Part shown: positions 47,499 through 55,636 of the stretch, piece after piece
Layout: every line of letters starts with the position of its first letter
How positions within the stretch are numbered: position 1 is the stretch's first letter
Origin: an uncultured Clostridia bacterium
Lineage (GTDB): Bacteria > Bacillota > Clostridia > Christensenellales > UBA1242
Direction of reading: 5' to 3'
NCBI GenBank assembly: GCA_934778215.1
Contig: CAKVOE010000002.1
Location: forward strand, 372,001-436,000
Length of the DNA stretch: 64,000 nt
Notes under the pieces: model-generated
Seen by the model: only the letters and a program-made list of their open reading frames with translations
The model's database searches: none
Told to the model about the DNA's origin: nothing
Program-made: the position numbers and the translations under genes

Positions 47499-48323
47499 GT
47501 GAAAAATTTTAAACTGACTATAGACTTGTTGCCGAAAGGCGCTTGGGGTAATGATTTTAGCAAAACCTTACCTAAAAAGGAGTGGGATATTGTTAGAAAT
47601 TCTTGTTACGAAAGAGCCAACAATAAATGCGAAATTTGTGGGTTTGAAACAGATGAACTTGATGCTCACGAAGTTTGGGATTTTGATATTGAAACAAAAA
47701 CTCAAACACTTAAAGACATAATTGCTATTTGTAGCAAATGTCATGGGGTTAAACATATTAGAAATTCGCAAAGGCTAGGCTTTGAAGAAAATGCAAAGAG
47801 TCACTTTATGAAAGTAAATAATTGTAGCGAAATGGAATTTGCCGCTCATTTAGTGAAAGCACAAATGGATTTTGAAGAAAGAAATAACGTTTATAGGTGG
47901 AAAAGAAAGGCAGATTTAAGAAAATTTGGTCTTGAAAACGCCACAATTAAAGAGAAAAATATCCCTTACATACAAAATCCTTATGAGCATGTTGATTGGA
48001 ATGACTATGATTTCATAAAAAATAATCATAATATGCTATTTTATGTAGAAAAGAATGATAATTATTGTTTGGAACCTAAAATCCTAAGTATTGATATTAA
48101 CAATTATCAAGGAACGATAAAAATAGTAAGCGATAATGCTAACAAAATTGAATGGTATTTGGATAATAATAAGATAAAAACTAAGTATAACACAGTTGGG
48201 GAGTTTTCAACCATGGTGAATGTTCAAAATCTTGAAGGAAAGGAATTAGCCTTTGCTTTGTTTGGAGAAGGGGGTAAAACGCTTTCTAAAACATTTGAAC
48301 TTTTGCCACAGGAGGTGCTATAA
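47499..48323 (+). CDS. HNH endonuclease-like protein
   Basis: 274 residues; GTG 47499 preceded by AGGAGG. Residues about 35-90 form an HNH finger: RANNKCEICGFETDELDAHE with EVWDFD, then AICSKCHGVKHI (two CxxC and histidines). The C-terminal 90 residues are a beta-rich domain of unknown role. It overlaps the DUF4417 stop region by frame context and its stop overlaps the next start (TAATG). Confidence 0.8.
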   Translation: MKNFKLTIDLLPKGAWGNDFSKTLPKKEWDIVRNSCYERANNKCEICGFETDELDAHEVWDFDIETKTQTLKDIIAICSKCHGVKHIRNSQRLGFEENAKSHFMKVNNCSEMEFAAHLVKAQMDFEERNNVYRWKRKADLRKFGLENATIKEKNIPYIQNPYEHVDWNDYDFIKNNHNMLFYVEKNDNYCLEPKILSIDINNYQGTIKIVSDNANKIEWYLDNNKIKTKYNTVGEFSTMVNVQNLEGKELAFALFGEGGKTLSKTFELLPQEVL

Positions 48324-48598
48324 TGGGAATGTGTAAACCAAGTGGAGGAATAAGCAAATCTGTGGGTAGTCTTGGTAGTTTACCACGCAGAGCGACTCCC
48401 AACACAAGAATAGATCTATATAATGAAAATGGGAATTTAATTCAACAAAGATGGTATGGTCCAGATGGTTGGGTAATTCATAATAGAGATTATAATCATG
48501 GATTCCCTCGACCACATGACCATTATTGGGTTTGGGATAATAAAAATGGACCTCAAAGAGGTAAAGAACACTCAAACCCTGATGATATTTTTTGTTAA
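48323..48598 (+). CDS. Orphan toxin-like C-terminal module (His-rich)
   Basis: 91 residues: LPRRATPNTRIDLYNENGNLIQ, RWYGPDGWVIHNRDYNHGF and RPHDHYWVWD. The same layout (SGKPNSxxD, QxRWYgxdG, DYNH, PHxHxW) occurs at the ends of polymorphic toxins and phage proteins, though the activity is undefined. Translationally coupled to the HNH gene. A paralogue lies at 49830. A cysteine-rich immunity-like gene follows 11 bp later. Confidence 0.6.
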   Translation: MGMCKPSGGISKSVGSLGSLPRRATPNTRIDLYNENGNLIQQRWYGPDGWVIHNRDYNHGFPRPHDHYWVWDNKNGPQRGKEHSNPDDIFC

Positions 48599-48609
48599 AA
48601 GGAGAAAAT

Positions 48610-49050
48610 ATGCACAAAATTAAAAAGTGGGCAAAATGTGATGTTTGTGGCAGAACTTTACTTGCCAGCAAAACTGGAAACGGAGAGTGTCAATATTGTG
48701 GTTGGTATAACAATAGACTCGGAGAAATAAACGAAAACGAAGTAATTTTCCCTAATTTAATATCATTAAATAAGGCAAAAAGATTATATCAAGAAGGAAA
48801 GTCTTTTAGACCAGACTTAAATGATTTTCTTGACGGATTATATTTTTATAGCGAAATGGAGTTTTGGTATAAGGGATTAAATTGTTGCTTGTATCTAAGA
48901 AGCAACACGAATAGAAAAATCGAATTTGGTTGGAGTCCAGAAAATGTGTATTTCTTTTTAGATAAAGAAGATTTCATTCAAAATGCAAAAATTGGTGATG
49001 AATTTATAAAAGATATTTGGAATAAAGTTGAAAATCCAAAGTATTTATAG
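48610..49050 (+). CDS. Cysteine-rich immunity-like protein, paralogue A
   Basis: 146 residues; ATG 48610 after AAAAGGAG. Zinc finger AKCDVCGRTLLASKTGNGECQ then YCGWY, followed by an alpha/beta domain (LYFYSEMEFWYKG, YFFLDKEDFIQNAKI) that recurs in the genes at 49104 and 50136. Its position right after a toxin-like tip suggests an immunity role. Confidence 0.68.
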   Translation: MHKIKKWAKCDVCGRTLLASKTGNGECQYCGWYNNRLGEINENEVIFPNLISLNKAKRLYQEGKSFRPDLNDFLDGLYFYSEMEFWYKGLNCCLYLRSNTNRKIEFGWSPENVYFFLDKEDFIQNAKIGDEFIKDIWNKVENPKYL

Positions 49051-49103
49051 TTTTATTTAATATTCGCTATTAATACAAATTAAACGGATAAAATAGGAGT
49101 AAA

Positions 49104-49553
49104 ATGAAAGAAAAAAATATACAAGCAAAATGTGATGTTTGTGAAAATGATATTTTAGTTGATGAATATGGCAATGGAGATAATTGCCCTATTTGTGGTT
49201 GGCGACAATCAGAAGAGTCATTTTATCATAAAGATGTGGCTGGGATAAGAAATATTCCATGTCTTAACAATGCGGTTAAACAATATAAAGAAGGCAAGTC
49301 TGCTATTTTAGCAAACTTTAGTGACTTTGTTATGGCGTATAAAAATTATGGCGAAGTAGAATTTACCTTAAATAATACAAGATACGGGGTGTATTTTGAT
49401 GATAAATATAAAAAAGTTGCCATGGAAAATTTAAGAGATAATGTAACACAATATTTTGAAAGTATTGAAGATTTTGCAGATAATGCTAAGATTAACGGAG
49501 TCAATTTAAAATTTTTATGGCAATTCGTAACAGATACTGATTTTTTACAGTAA
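49104..49553 (+). CDS. Cysteine-rich immunity-like protein, paralogue B
   Basis: 149 residues with AKCDVCENDILVDEYGNGDNC and CGWRQ, then a domain like that of 48610 (VEFTLNNTRYGVYFDD, YFESIEDFADNAKINGV). Paralogue of the genes at 48610 and 50136. No adjacent toxin module of its own, so it is an orphan immunity-like gene. Confidence 0.68.
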   Translation: MKEKNIQAKCDVCENDILVDEYGNGDNCPICGWRQSEESFYHKDVAGIRNIPCLNNAVKQYKEGKSAILANFSDFVMAYKNYGEVEFTLNNTRYGVYFDDKYKKVAMENLRDNVTQYFESIEDFADNAKINGVNLKFLWQFVTDTDFLQ

Positions 49554-49652
49554 AGGTTAAATATAGACATTTTAGTTACATTAACAATATTGAGTTTACA
49601 AAGTAAACTTTTATGTGTCTAAATGTACCTATGTGTCAGTTTTAGGTGCATT

Positions 49653-49775
49653 TAGAAAGAATTAGACCGATAGTTGAGTTTATGACTATCGGTCTTTTTT
49701 ATGGAACGAATTTTGACAGAAATTGCGTTGTTAAGTGACGACAAAGAATCTTCAAACTTTTGTATTAAAAGGGGA
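49653..49775 (+). repeat. Direct repeat, copy 1
   Basis: The hairpin and about 80 bp after it, including ATCTTCAAACTTTTGTATTAAAA, match 50816-50965 with small insertions; the toxin-like module and the hybrid gene lie between the copies. Confidence 0.75.
49664..49700 (+). terminator. Terminator, first copy in a direct repeat
   Basis: Stem AGACCGATAGT/ACTATCGGTCT and T6. The same hairpin and its flank recur at 50825-50860. Confidence 0.88.
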
Positions 49776-49779
49776 TAAA

Positions 49780-49830
49780 ATGAAAAATGTTAACAAAAAA
49801 ACGTACAAAACAAAGACGGAGGTGTTATAA
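49780..49830 (+). pseudogene. Sixteen-codon leader peptide/remnant coupled to the next gene
   Basis: A tiny frame, MKNVNKKTYKTKTEVL, whose stop overlaps the next ATG. Its end KTEVL resembles the end PQEVL of the HNH gene at 48323, which couples to the paralogous module in the same way, so this is probably the relic 3' end of such a gene. Confidence 0.5.
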
Positions 49831-50123
49831 TGGGAGCAGGAGGAGTTACAAATCGAACAGTAGAACGAGTAAATGGAAAACGAGGTGATTTGCCAACGAG
49901 TGGAGCGAAGCCAAATTCTAGATATGATTTGTATGTAAATGGTGAAAAAGTTCAAAGCAGGTGGTTTGATTCAAAAGGTAAAGTTATAAGAAATAGAGAT
50001 TTTAATCATCAGGACGCTCACAATAATCATGAATTTCCACATGACCATAATTGGAGTTGGGGTAAAGGATGTCCTGAGAGAAATCCTGAGAATTTAGAAC
50101 CCGACTATGATATGTATTATTAA
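49830..50123 (+). CDS. Orphan toxin-like C-terminal module, second copy
   Basis: 97 residues: GDLPTSGAKPNSRYDLYVNG, SRWFDSKGKVIRNRDFNHQD and HEFPHDHNWSWG. Paralogue of 48323-48598 with the same start context (GGAGGTGTTATAATGGGA). Coupled to the 16-codon frame before it. It is followed 12 bp later by the hybrid immunity-like gene. Confidence 0.6.
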   Translation: MGAGGVTNRTVERVNGKRGDLPTSGAKPNSRYDLYVNGEKVQSRWFDSKGKVIRNRDFNHQDAHNNHEFPHDHNWSWGKGCPERNPENLEPDYDMYY

Positions 50124-50135
50124 AAGGAGATAAAG

Positions 50136-50765
50136 ATGACAAAAAAATTAACTGATTATGAAATTGATAAACAGATAAAAAAGCAATTATTAGTTAGAAA
50201 TGAATTTCTATACCATGGCAATTCTATGGGGAAATATAATTTTCCTGTGATAAGAAAACAAAATAGAAATGTTTCAGGATTAAATACTAAGGATTTTAAA
50301 TTTTTTGATTATGATGACCCTTATATAAAAGACCAAATGACAAAATGCTCAATTTGTGGTTCAGTCGCATTGCAAGACCAATATGGAAATGGAGAATGTA
50401 AACATTGTGGTTGGAAATTTAGTAAAGATGAGGAAATGTTTGAACAAAAATTGGGTATAAGTTATCCAATGTTAGTTACTCCAACAACTGCAAGAGAACA
50501 ATATAAAAAGGGGTTACCTTTTAAAGCAACATTTAAAGAATTTGTAAATGGCTTATATTTTTACAGCGAAATGCTTTTTGAGTATGATAAAACAACCTAT
50601 GAAGTTTTTTTAAAAAAAGATTATACCATAGTGTTTTGCTCAAAAGAAATACAACAAGAATATAAAACAAGACAAGATTTTGAAAACAATGCTAATATAA
50701 ATGGAGTTTTGTTAAAAGAATTATGGAATAAAATTGATAAGCCGTCATTTATGTTTTGTGGATAA
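50136..50765 (+). CDS. Hybrid of DUF4417 N-terminus and cysteine-rich immunity-like domain
   Basis: 209 residues. The first 60 (LLVRNEFLYHGNSMGKYNFPVI) resemble the N-terminus of the DUF4417 protein at 46757. From residue 69 on it is a third paralogue of the cysteine-rich proteins (TKCSICGSVALQDQYGNGEC, CGWKF, LYFYSEMLFEYD, NINGVLLKELWNKI). The join suggests in-frame recombination between duplicated units. Confidence 0.72.
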   Translation: MTKKLTDYEIDKQIKKQLLVRNEFLYHGNSMGKYNFPVIRKQNRNVSGLNTKDFKFFDYDDPYIKDQMTKCSICGSVALQDQYGNGECKHCGWKFSKDEEMFEQKLGISYPMLVTPTTAREQYKKGLPFKATFKEFVNGLYFYSEMLFEYDKTTYEVFLKKDYTIVFCSKEIQQEYKTRQDFENNANINGVLLKELWNKIDKPSFMFCG

Positions 50766-50815
50766 AATGATTTGACAGCAACCCTCAGCAAACGTACCAG
50801 ATTTAGAAAGTTTAC

Positions 50816-50965
50816 GAAAGAATTAGACCGATAGTTGAGTTTATGACTGTCGGTCTTTTTAGGCACGCAAGAAGATTTTTAATCTTCTATTGGAGCGGAT
50901 TTAGACGGCAATTACGTTGTTAAATGACGATAAAAAATCTTCAAACTTTTGTATTAAAATAGGGG
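50816..50965 (+). repeat. Direct repeat, copy 2 (with terminator 50825-50860)
   Basis: Repeats the hairpin-plus-flank of 49653-49775, with 20-30 bp extra in the middle. Followed by tiny frames 50978-51028 and 51030-51110 (16 and 26 codons) that look like gene debris. Confidence 0.7.
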
Positions 50966-51184
50966 AAATGATATAATATGGGCGTATTTGATGATTTAAT
51001 TAAATTGATATTGGCAGATTCAAAATAATATGAAATATTTAGATCTAGTAGAATTAGTAAAAAACCAGTCTACAAAAAGTTGTGGGAATGCTAAAACACA
51101 AACCATTTAGAAAAGATCTTAAGATGTAAATTTATTTGTACAAAATTATTAAAAGTATGTTATACTCTAATTAGAGGATAAATT
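50966..51184. other. Debris region before the deoxyribosyltransferase/Nudix gene
   Basis: Short frames (MGVFDDLIKLILADSK; MKYLDLVELVKNQ) without partners, then an extended -10 (TG-T-TATACT, about 51160) for the gene at 51185. Confidence 0.4.
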
Positions 51185-52021
51185 ATGAAGGTTGTAACTA
51201 TTTGTGGAAGTATGAAATTTGCAAAGGAAATGCAAACTATTGCAGGCGTATTGGCAATAGAGAACGGCTGGTGTGTTTTACAATGCGTTTATGATTTAGA
51301 TTTTGCAAATTTAACAAGCGAAGATTTGAATTTGTTAAAAAATGAACATTTAAAAAGAATAGAACTTTCAGATTCAATTTACGTTGTAAACATTGGTGGA
51401 TATATTGGGAATTCGACCAAACTTGAAATTGAGTACGCAAAAAAATTAGGCAAAGAAGTTATCTATCACGAATTCAACTTAGTAAGCGAACTAAATAATT
51501 ATAAACCATTTAATGAAGACGAAAAAGAAAATGTAAAAAAGGTTTTGGACTTTTTGGCAAACAATACAAATTGTTACGATAGGTCTAATTTAAAAGGTCA
51601 TGTAACCGCTGGTGGACTTATTGTTGACGGCAGTGGCAATGTATTATTAAATCATCACAAAAAGACAGGAATGTGGTTTCAGTTTGGTGGTCATAGTGAT
51701 GGTGATACTAATTGCATCAATGTTGCTCGCAGAGAGATAAGCGAAGAGGCTGGGATTTTTGATTGTAAACTTATTTCAAAAAATATTTTTGATGTCGATG
51801 TTCAACAAATTGCATATAGTGCGAAGAAAAATGAACCAGAGCATTTTCATTATGATATTAATTTTTTATTTTTAGTTAGGGATAAAAACTTTGAAATCTC
51901 AAACGAGTCCACTGAGATTAAATGGGTCACTATTGAAGAAGCAAAAAGGCTTATAGATAAAGAAGATAAAGCCATGCAAAGAATGCTTGCAAAATATGAG
52001 TTGTATTGTAAACAAAATTAA
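51185..52021 (+). CDS. Fusion of deoxyribosyltransferase-like domain and Nudix hydrolase
   Basis: 278 residues. Residues 1-105 resemble the nucleoside 2-deoxyribosyltransferase/DUF4406 fold: VVTICGSMKFAKEMQ, SDSIYVVNIGGYIGNSTKLE and EYAKKLGKEVIYHEF. Residues about 135-275 form a Nudix hydrolase: WFQFGGHSDGDTNCINVARR, EISEEAG; the first acidic residue of the box is replaced, as in the GGHxDGD subfamily. A nucleotide salvage or clean-up role is likely. Confidence 0.82.
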   Translation: MKVVTICGSMKFAKEMQTIAGVLAIENGWCVLQCVYDLDFANLTSEDLNLLKNEHLKRIELSDSIYVVNIGGYIGNSTKLEIEYAKKLGKEVIYHEFNLVSELNNYKPFNEDEKENVKKVLDFLANNTNCYDRSNLKGHVTAGGLIVDGSGNVLLNHHKKTGMWFQFGGHSDGDTNCINVARREISEEAGIFDCKLISKNIFDVDVQQIAYSAKKNEPEHFHYDINFLFLVRDKNFEISNESTEIKWVTIEEAKRLIDKEDKAMQRMLAKYELYCKQN

Positions 52022-52036
52022 CTAAAAGGTAAGGAT

Positions 52037-52153
52037 ATGAAACATATAGTAATATTAAGACAGCCATTTTTTAATATGGTTTTAAATGGAGAGAAGACAA
52101 TTGAAAGCAAATGTTTTTTTGCATTAAAAAATTTGTTAAAAATTCGCAAATAA
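52037..52153 (+). pseudogene. Truncated ASCH-domain protein
   Basis: 38 codons starting MKHIVILRQPFFNMVLNGEK with TIES, the typical start of ASCH proteins, then a short unrelated tail and a stop. Confidence 0.65.
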
Positions 52154-52206
52154 AAAATCGCCAAAACCCTATGAAAATAAATGGTTTTAGCGACTTTTAT
52201 CAGTGT

Positions 52207-52276
52207 AGCTGGTGACGGTAATCGGACCCGTCCCCCACCTTACCAAGGCAGTGCTTTACCTCTAAGCCACATCAGC
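52207..52276 (-). pseudogene. Degenerate tRNA-Thr (GGT)
   Basis: A tRNA-like gene on the minus strand: acceptor GCTGATG/CACCAGC with a mismatch, D arm, and anticodon stem CTGCC/GGTGG with loop TTGGTAA (anticodon GGT). The T arm is broken (ACGGG/ACCGT, the invariant G53-C61 pair is lost, TCC instead of TTC) and the variable loop is short. Probably non-functional. Confidence 0.65.
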
Positions 52277-52334
52277 GTAGTTTTTAGCTCCATAAATTTG
52301 GAGCCTATGAAAATGTAATTTGGGGAACAAAACG

Positions 52335-52377
52335 CCTTACCAAGGTGGTGCTCTACCACTGAGCCACAATATCATAA
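52335..52377 (-). repeat. Isolated tRNA-Thr(GGT) 5' half, copy 2
   Basis: Minus strand: D arm and anticodon arm to TTGGTAAGG, then unrelated sequence; no T arm or acceptor 3' strand. Confidence 0.78.
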
Positions 52378-52426
52378 ACCCTTATTTAGGGCAAATTATT
52401 TAGTTGTATTTTGGTTAAAACCGAAT

Positions 52427-52467
52427 CTTACCAAGCAAGTGCTCTACCTACTGAGCTACGTTAGCAT
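52427..52467 (-). repeat. Isolated tRNA-Thr(GGT) 5' half, copy 3
   Basis: Minus strand: GCTAACGTAGCTCAGTAGG to TTGGTAAG, then unrelated sequence. It differs from the other copies in the acceptor and D loop. Confidence 0.78.
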
Positions 52468-52524
52468 AAGTTGTTGCTCCATAAAATTTGGAAATATTAA
52501 GTTGTAAATTTTACCCCCAAATAC

Positions 52525-52562
52525 CTTACCAAGGTGGTGCTCTACCGCTGAGCCACACCAGC
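52525..52562 (-). repeat. Isolated tRNA-Thr(GGT) 5' half, copy 4
   Basis: Minus strand: GCTGGTGTGGCTCAGCGG to TTGGTAAGG, then unrelated sequence. Its acceptor 5' strand would pair perfectly with the 3' strand left in the degenerate copy at 52207. Confidence 0.8.
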
Positions 52563-52857
52563 AAATGCTGTTTTTTGAATGATTTTTGCGGTGAAATTTA
52601 GTGGTTAAAAAGTGCTATTTTTGTTTTACCAACACATAACCTAAATTTTGTGAATACACCCCAGGTCCGCCCATAAATACTAGTCCTTAGGGTTGGATTT
52701 TTCTTTTATTTTCAATTTTAATTTTTGATAGTGGGGGTGGGGAGTATGCTTTGGAAATTAGTGTGGGCTTTTTGCTGGTAATTTTATTAAAATTGAAATG
52801 GAATACATAGAAAATATTGCCAAAATTAATAATATTTGATAAATTTTCAAAAAACAC
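52563..52857. other. Noncoding gap upstream of tRNA-Ser
   Basis: About 295 bp; AT-rich with a G-rich patch near 52735. No gene seen. Confidence 0.4.
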
Positions 52858-52886
52858 TTGATTTTTGAATTAAAATTATGTATATT
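52858..52886 (+). promoter_or_regulatory. Promoter of tRNA-Ser
   Basis: TTGATT (52858-52863), 17-bp spacer, TATATT (52881-52886). Confidence 0.7.
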
Positions 52887-52921
52887 AGTTGTGTTGATTG
52901 CGTAGAGCAATTAATTAATAT

Positions 52922-53011
52922 GGAGAGATGGCTGAGTGGTCGAAAGCGGCGGTCTTGAAAACCGTTGAGGGTGCAAGTCCTCCTGGGGTTCGAATCCCTA
53001 TCTCTCCGCCA
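52922..53011 (+). tRNA. tRNA-Ser (anticodon TGA)
   Basis: 90 nt with encoded CCA. The acceptor is GGAGAGA/TCTCTCC, the anticodon loop CTTGAAA (anticodon TGA, reading TCA), the long class II variable arm is typical of tRNA-Ser, and the T arm GGGGTTCGAATCCCT is normal. Confidence 0.95.
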
Positions 53012-53021
53012 TTTTAAACGT

Positions 53022-53052
53022 AAATCTTATGAACTAAGATTTGTGTTTTTTT
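53022..53052 (+). terminator. Terminator after tRNA-Ser
   Basis: Stem AAATCTTA/TAAGATTT then a T run. Confidence 0.75.
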
Positions 53053-53063
53053 ATTTTCAAATA

Positions 53064-53092
53064 TTGAGCTTTTAAATTTTTTATGGTATAAT
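53064..53092 (+). promoter_or_regulatory. Promoter of the 53109 gene
   Basis: TTGAGC (53064), 17-bp spacer, TG-G-TATAAT (-10 at 53087-53092). Confidence 0.75.
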
Positions 53093-53108
53093 CTTAAAGG
53101 AGATAAAA

Positions 53109-53957
53109 ATGAAGACATTTAACGAAAGATTTAATTGTAAGATAAATGACAATCTATTTAATATATTTAAAGATCGTTGTATTGTTGCTGTTTTTGAAGT
53201 TTTAGATAAAAAAATAGTGAACAAACAGATAGAAACTGATTATCTAAAGCAAATAGGCGAAGGATCTTCATATTATGAAATTACAGTTAGCTATGGTCTA
53301 GGTATGGACTTTTTAACAGAGAAAAGCATAAAAGGAAAAGACACAATTATTGGCAAAGATTTGATTAGTTGCATTAATGAAAATAAGTTTTTATATAAAA
53401 TGGAAATTATTATAAATCTTAAATCGCTTGAAGATAAAGATAAACTAAAACTCATCAATGAAATAAAGAACATTATAAATGAAACTAGACTACCAATTCT
53501 TCTTTTGCACAATAAAAAAGAAGCGTATTTTCTTCCTTCTAATTGCAAAGAATTAGACAAACAAGTTGATAATACTTTTAATTGGTTGGATGCTTATCCA
53601 AGTGTTAAAAATGAATATATTAAAGCTATAAAGCAATTGAATTTAGATCCAAAAGAAAGTTTAAATAATTTAAGAAAATCTTTAGAAGATCTTATTAAAA
53701 TCATAACAAAAACTAATTCGACCAAAACAGATAAAATTAAATCGGCTTTATCAAAATACTTAAGTGATAAGGGAATTACGTCGGAAATTATTAATGTATA
53801 TAATTGTATATTCTCCCATTTAAATGATTATCAAAACAATTATGTAAAACATACAAATCAAAAACTTCCAGAACATATTTTCAATAAAAATGAAACAAAT
53901 TTTTTATTGTATCAATATACCAATTTTATTCAATTTATTCTTTTATTAGAAAAATAA
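53109..53957 (+). CDS. Hypothetical protein, possible abortive-infection type
   Basis: 282 residues; ATG 53109 with AAAGGAG. The N-terminal half (residues 1-150) is alpha/beta with YYEITVSYGLGMDFLTEKS. The C-terminal half is helical (LDPKESLNNLRKSLEDLIKI, NDYQNNYVKHTNQKLPEHIF) and recalls the C-terminal domains of Abi-like proteins with H residues near the end. No firm family. It sits between tRNA-Ser and a recombinase element, so it is probably mobile cargo. Confidence 0.55.
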   Translation: MKTFNERFNCKINDNLFNIFKDRCIVAVFEVLDKKIVNKQIETDYLKQIGEGSSYYEITVSYGLGMDFLTEKSIKGKDTIIGKDLISCINENKFLYKMEIIINLKSLEDKDKLKLINEIKNIINETRLPILLLHNKKEAYFLPSNCKELDKQVDNTFNWLDAYPSVKNEYIKAIKQLNLDPKESLNNLRKSLEDLIKIITKTNSTKTDKIKSALSKYLSDKGITSEIINVYNCIFSHLNDYQNNYVKHTNQKLPEHIFNKNETNFLLYQYTNFIQFILLLEK

Positions 53958-53959
53958 AA

Positions 53960-54127
53960 GTGGCTACTTTATGCCGTGAAAGGTGCTTGACATGAGGTGG
54001 AATAAAAACATAATATCAAAGAAATGAAAGAAACAAGAGTATAATTCTTGTTTCTTTCTCTTAATTGAAAAGTTTTATCTTATTCCAGAGTCCTCATGTC
54101 AAGTTCACCATGGAATAAATTAGCCAC
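53960..54127. repeat. Long imperfect inverted repeat with inner hairpin
   Basis: The outer arms are 53960-54005 and 54080-54127. GTGGCTA, TTTAT, CTTGACATGAGG and TGGAATAA in one arm pair with their complements in the other. Between them lies a 10-bp stem (AGAAACAAGA/TCTTGTTTCT, 54028-54055) that may be a terminator. It may form the end of the recombinase element. Confidence 0.65.
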
Positions 54128-54136
54128 GACTTTATT

Positions 54137-55636
54137 TTATACATATATTCTAACTTCAACTTCTTTAAAGTTTGGTATTGTTTTATTTTGTATGTATTGT
54201 GGCAATTTAGATGTAAATTCTGCAACAAAAAAGCCCTGATTTTTATCAGGACTTGTTTTTATTGGGCTATTAAAAGTTATCTCTATTTTATCTTCAAAAA
54301 CTTTTATTTCTTGAATAAGATAATCAATTAAAAGTTTAGGTTCAAGTTGCAATGCGTGAATGTAATATTCTTTAATATCTTCTTTTGAGAGTTTAAGTAT
54401 AGTTTTAGATTTTTCAATCATTATTTGTCTTTCTAATTCTTCAATTTGATTTTCAAGGTCTTTCATTCGTTTGTTTGTTGTATTGTTAACAACTCCTTGT
54501 TCAACTGCCTTCATTATATTGTTTAATGTGCTTTCGGCTTGTTTTTTATCCTTTAATAATAAATTTAATATTGAATTGCCATTTGATTGAGATTCTTGTA
54601 CTTTCATTATACCATCTATTATTTTATCCATATATTTTGAAGAAGAAAGTATTTTTATAATGTTATCTACAATAAAGTTTTCAAACATTTCTTTTCTTAC
54701 CATAGATTTTTTGCAACCATTTTTTCGTTTTCTTCCAAGACATTTATAATAGTGTCTCTTGGTGCCATTACTCGCTGTTCCACATTCTGCACTAATTGGC
54801 ATTCCACAATAACCACATTTAAGTTTATGCCTTAATAAATACACAACTTCAGTGCTTCGCTTTCCATATTTGTTTAGGTTTATCTTTTGCCTAACATTAT
54901 CATAAATTTCATTCGGTACTATTGCTGGATACATGTTATTAAAGATTTGTCCGTCAAATCTATAAATTCCAGAATATTTTTCATTTTTCAAAATGTTGTA
55001 AATAGTATTTCTTGCAAAAGGTTTGCCTTTGTTAAAAATTCTTTTTTCGGTCAACAGTAAAATTATATCTTTAACATAAGTTCCAATAGAGTATTGTTTG
55101 TATATAAATCTTACAACTTCAGCTTGTTCTTCGTTCACTTTTACTTTATGGTTTTCTACATAATATCCATAGATAATATTTCCACCAGTAAAATTTCCTT
55201 TAAGTCTTGTTTCATTCATCCCACGCTTTACTTTTTGAGCAAGTTCTGCTGAATAATATTCAGCCATTCCTTCAAGCAAACTTTCAAGTATTATGCCTTC
55301 AGGTGTGTCAGGGATATTTTCCATTGCAGAGAGTAGTTTTACGTCATTGTCTTTCAGTATCTTTTTGTTTTTAGCAGTTTCATATTTGTTCCTACTAAAT
55401 CTGTCTAGTTTGTAAACAATAACATACTGCCATTCTTTATTTGCAGAATCTTTTATCATTTGTTGAAAATCTGGTCTATTATCGTTTGTTCCTGTCATAG
55501 CTCTATCTATGTATGTGTTAAGAATAACAAAATTGTTATTCTTCGCATATTGTTCACATACTCTTAATTGACCTTCTATGCTTTGTTCGGATTGACTATC
55601 TGAACTATATCTTGCATATATTACTGCTGTTTTCAC
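54137..55636 (-). CDS. Large serine recombinase
   Basis: 499 residues; GTG 55636 chosen because AAAGGAG lies upstream (the frame runs to 55762). The resolvase domain (1-150) has the nucleophile serine in YARYSSDSQSEQSIEGQ and YKLDRFSRNKYE; the recombinase domain (about 160-270) follows; the zinc ribbon has KCGYCGMPISAECG and CLGRKRKNGCKKS; a coiled coil precedes the C-terminus. This is the type that integrates and excises mobile elements at short att sites. With the Rep gene it defines a second mobile element. Confidence 0.93.
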   Translation of the reverse strand: MKTAVIYARYSSDSQSEQSIEGQLRVCEQYAKNNNFVILNTYIDRAMTGTNDNRPDFQQMIKDSANKEWQYVIVYKLDRFSRNKYETAKNKKILKDNDVKLLSAMENIPDTPEGIILESLLEGMAEYYSAELAQKVKRGMNETRLKGNFTGGNIIYGYYVENHKVKVNEEQAEVVRFIYKQYSIGTYVKDIILLLTEKRIFNKGKPFARNTIYNILKNEKYSGIYRFDGQIFNNMYPAIVPNEIYDNVRQKINLNKYGKRSTEVVYLLRHKLKCGYCGMPISAECGTASNGTKRHYYKCLGRKRKNGCKKSMVRKEMFENFIVDNIIKILSSSKYMDKIIDGIMKVQESQSNGNSILNLLLKDKKQAESTLNNIMKAVEQGVVNNTTNKRMKDLENQIEELERQIMIEKSKTILKLSKEDIKEYYIHALQLEPKLLIDYLIQEIKVFEDKIEITFNSPIKTSPDKNQGFFVAEFTSKLPQYIQNKTIPNFKEVEVRIYV

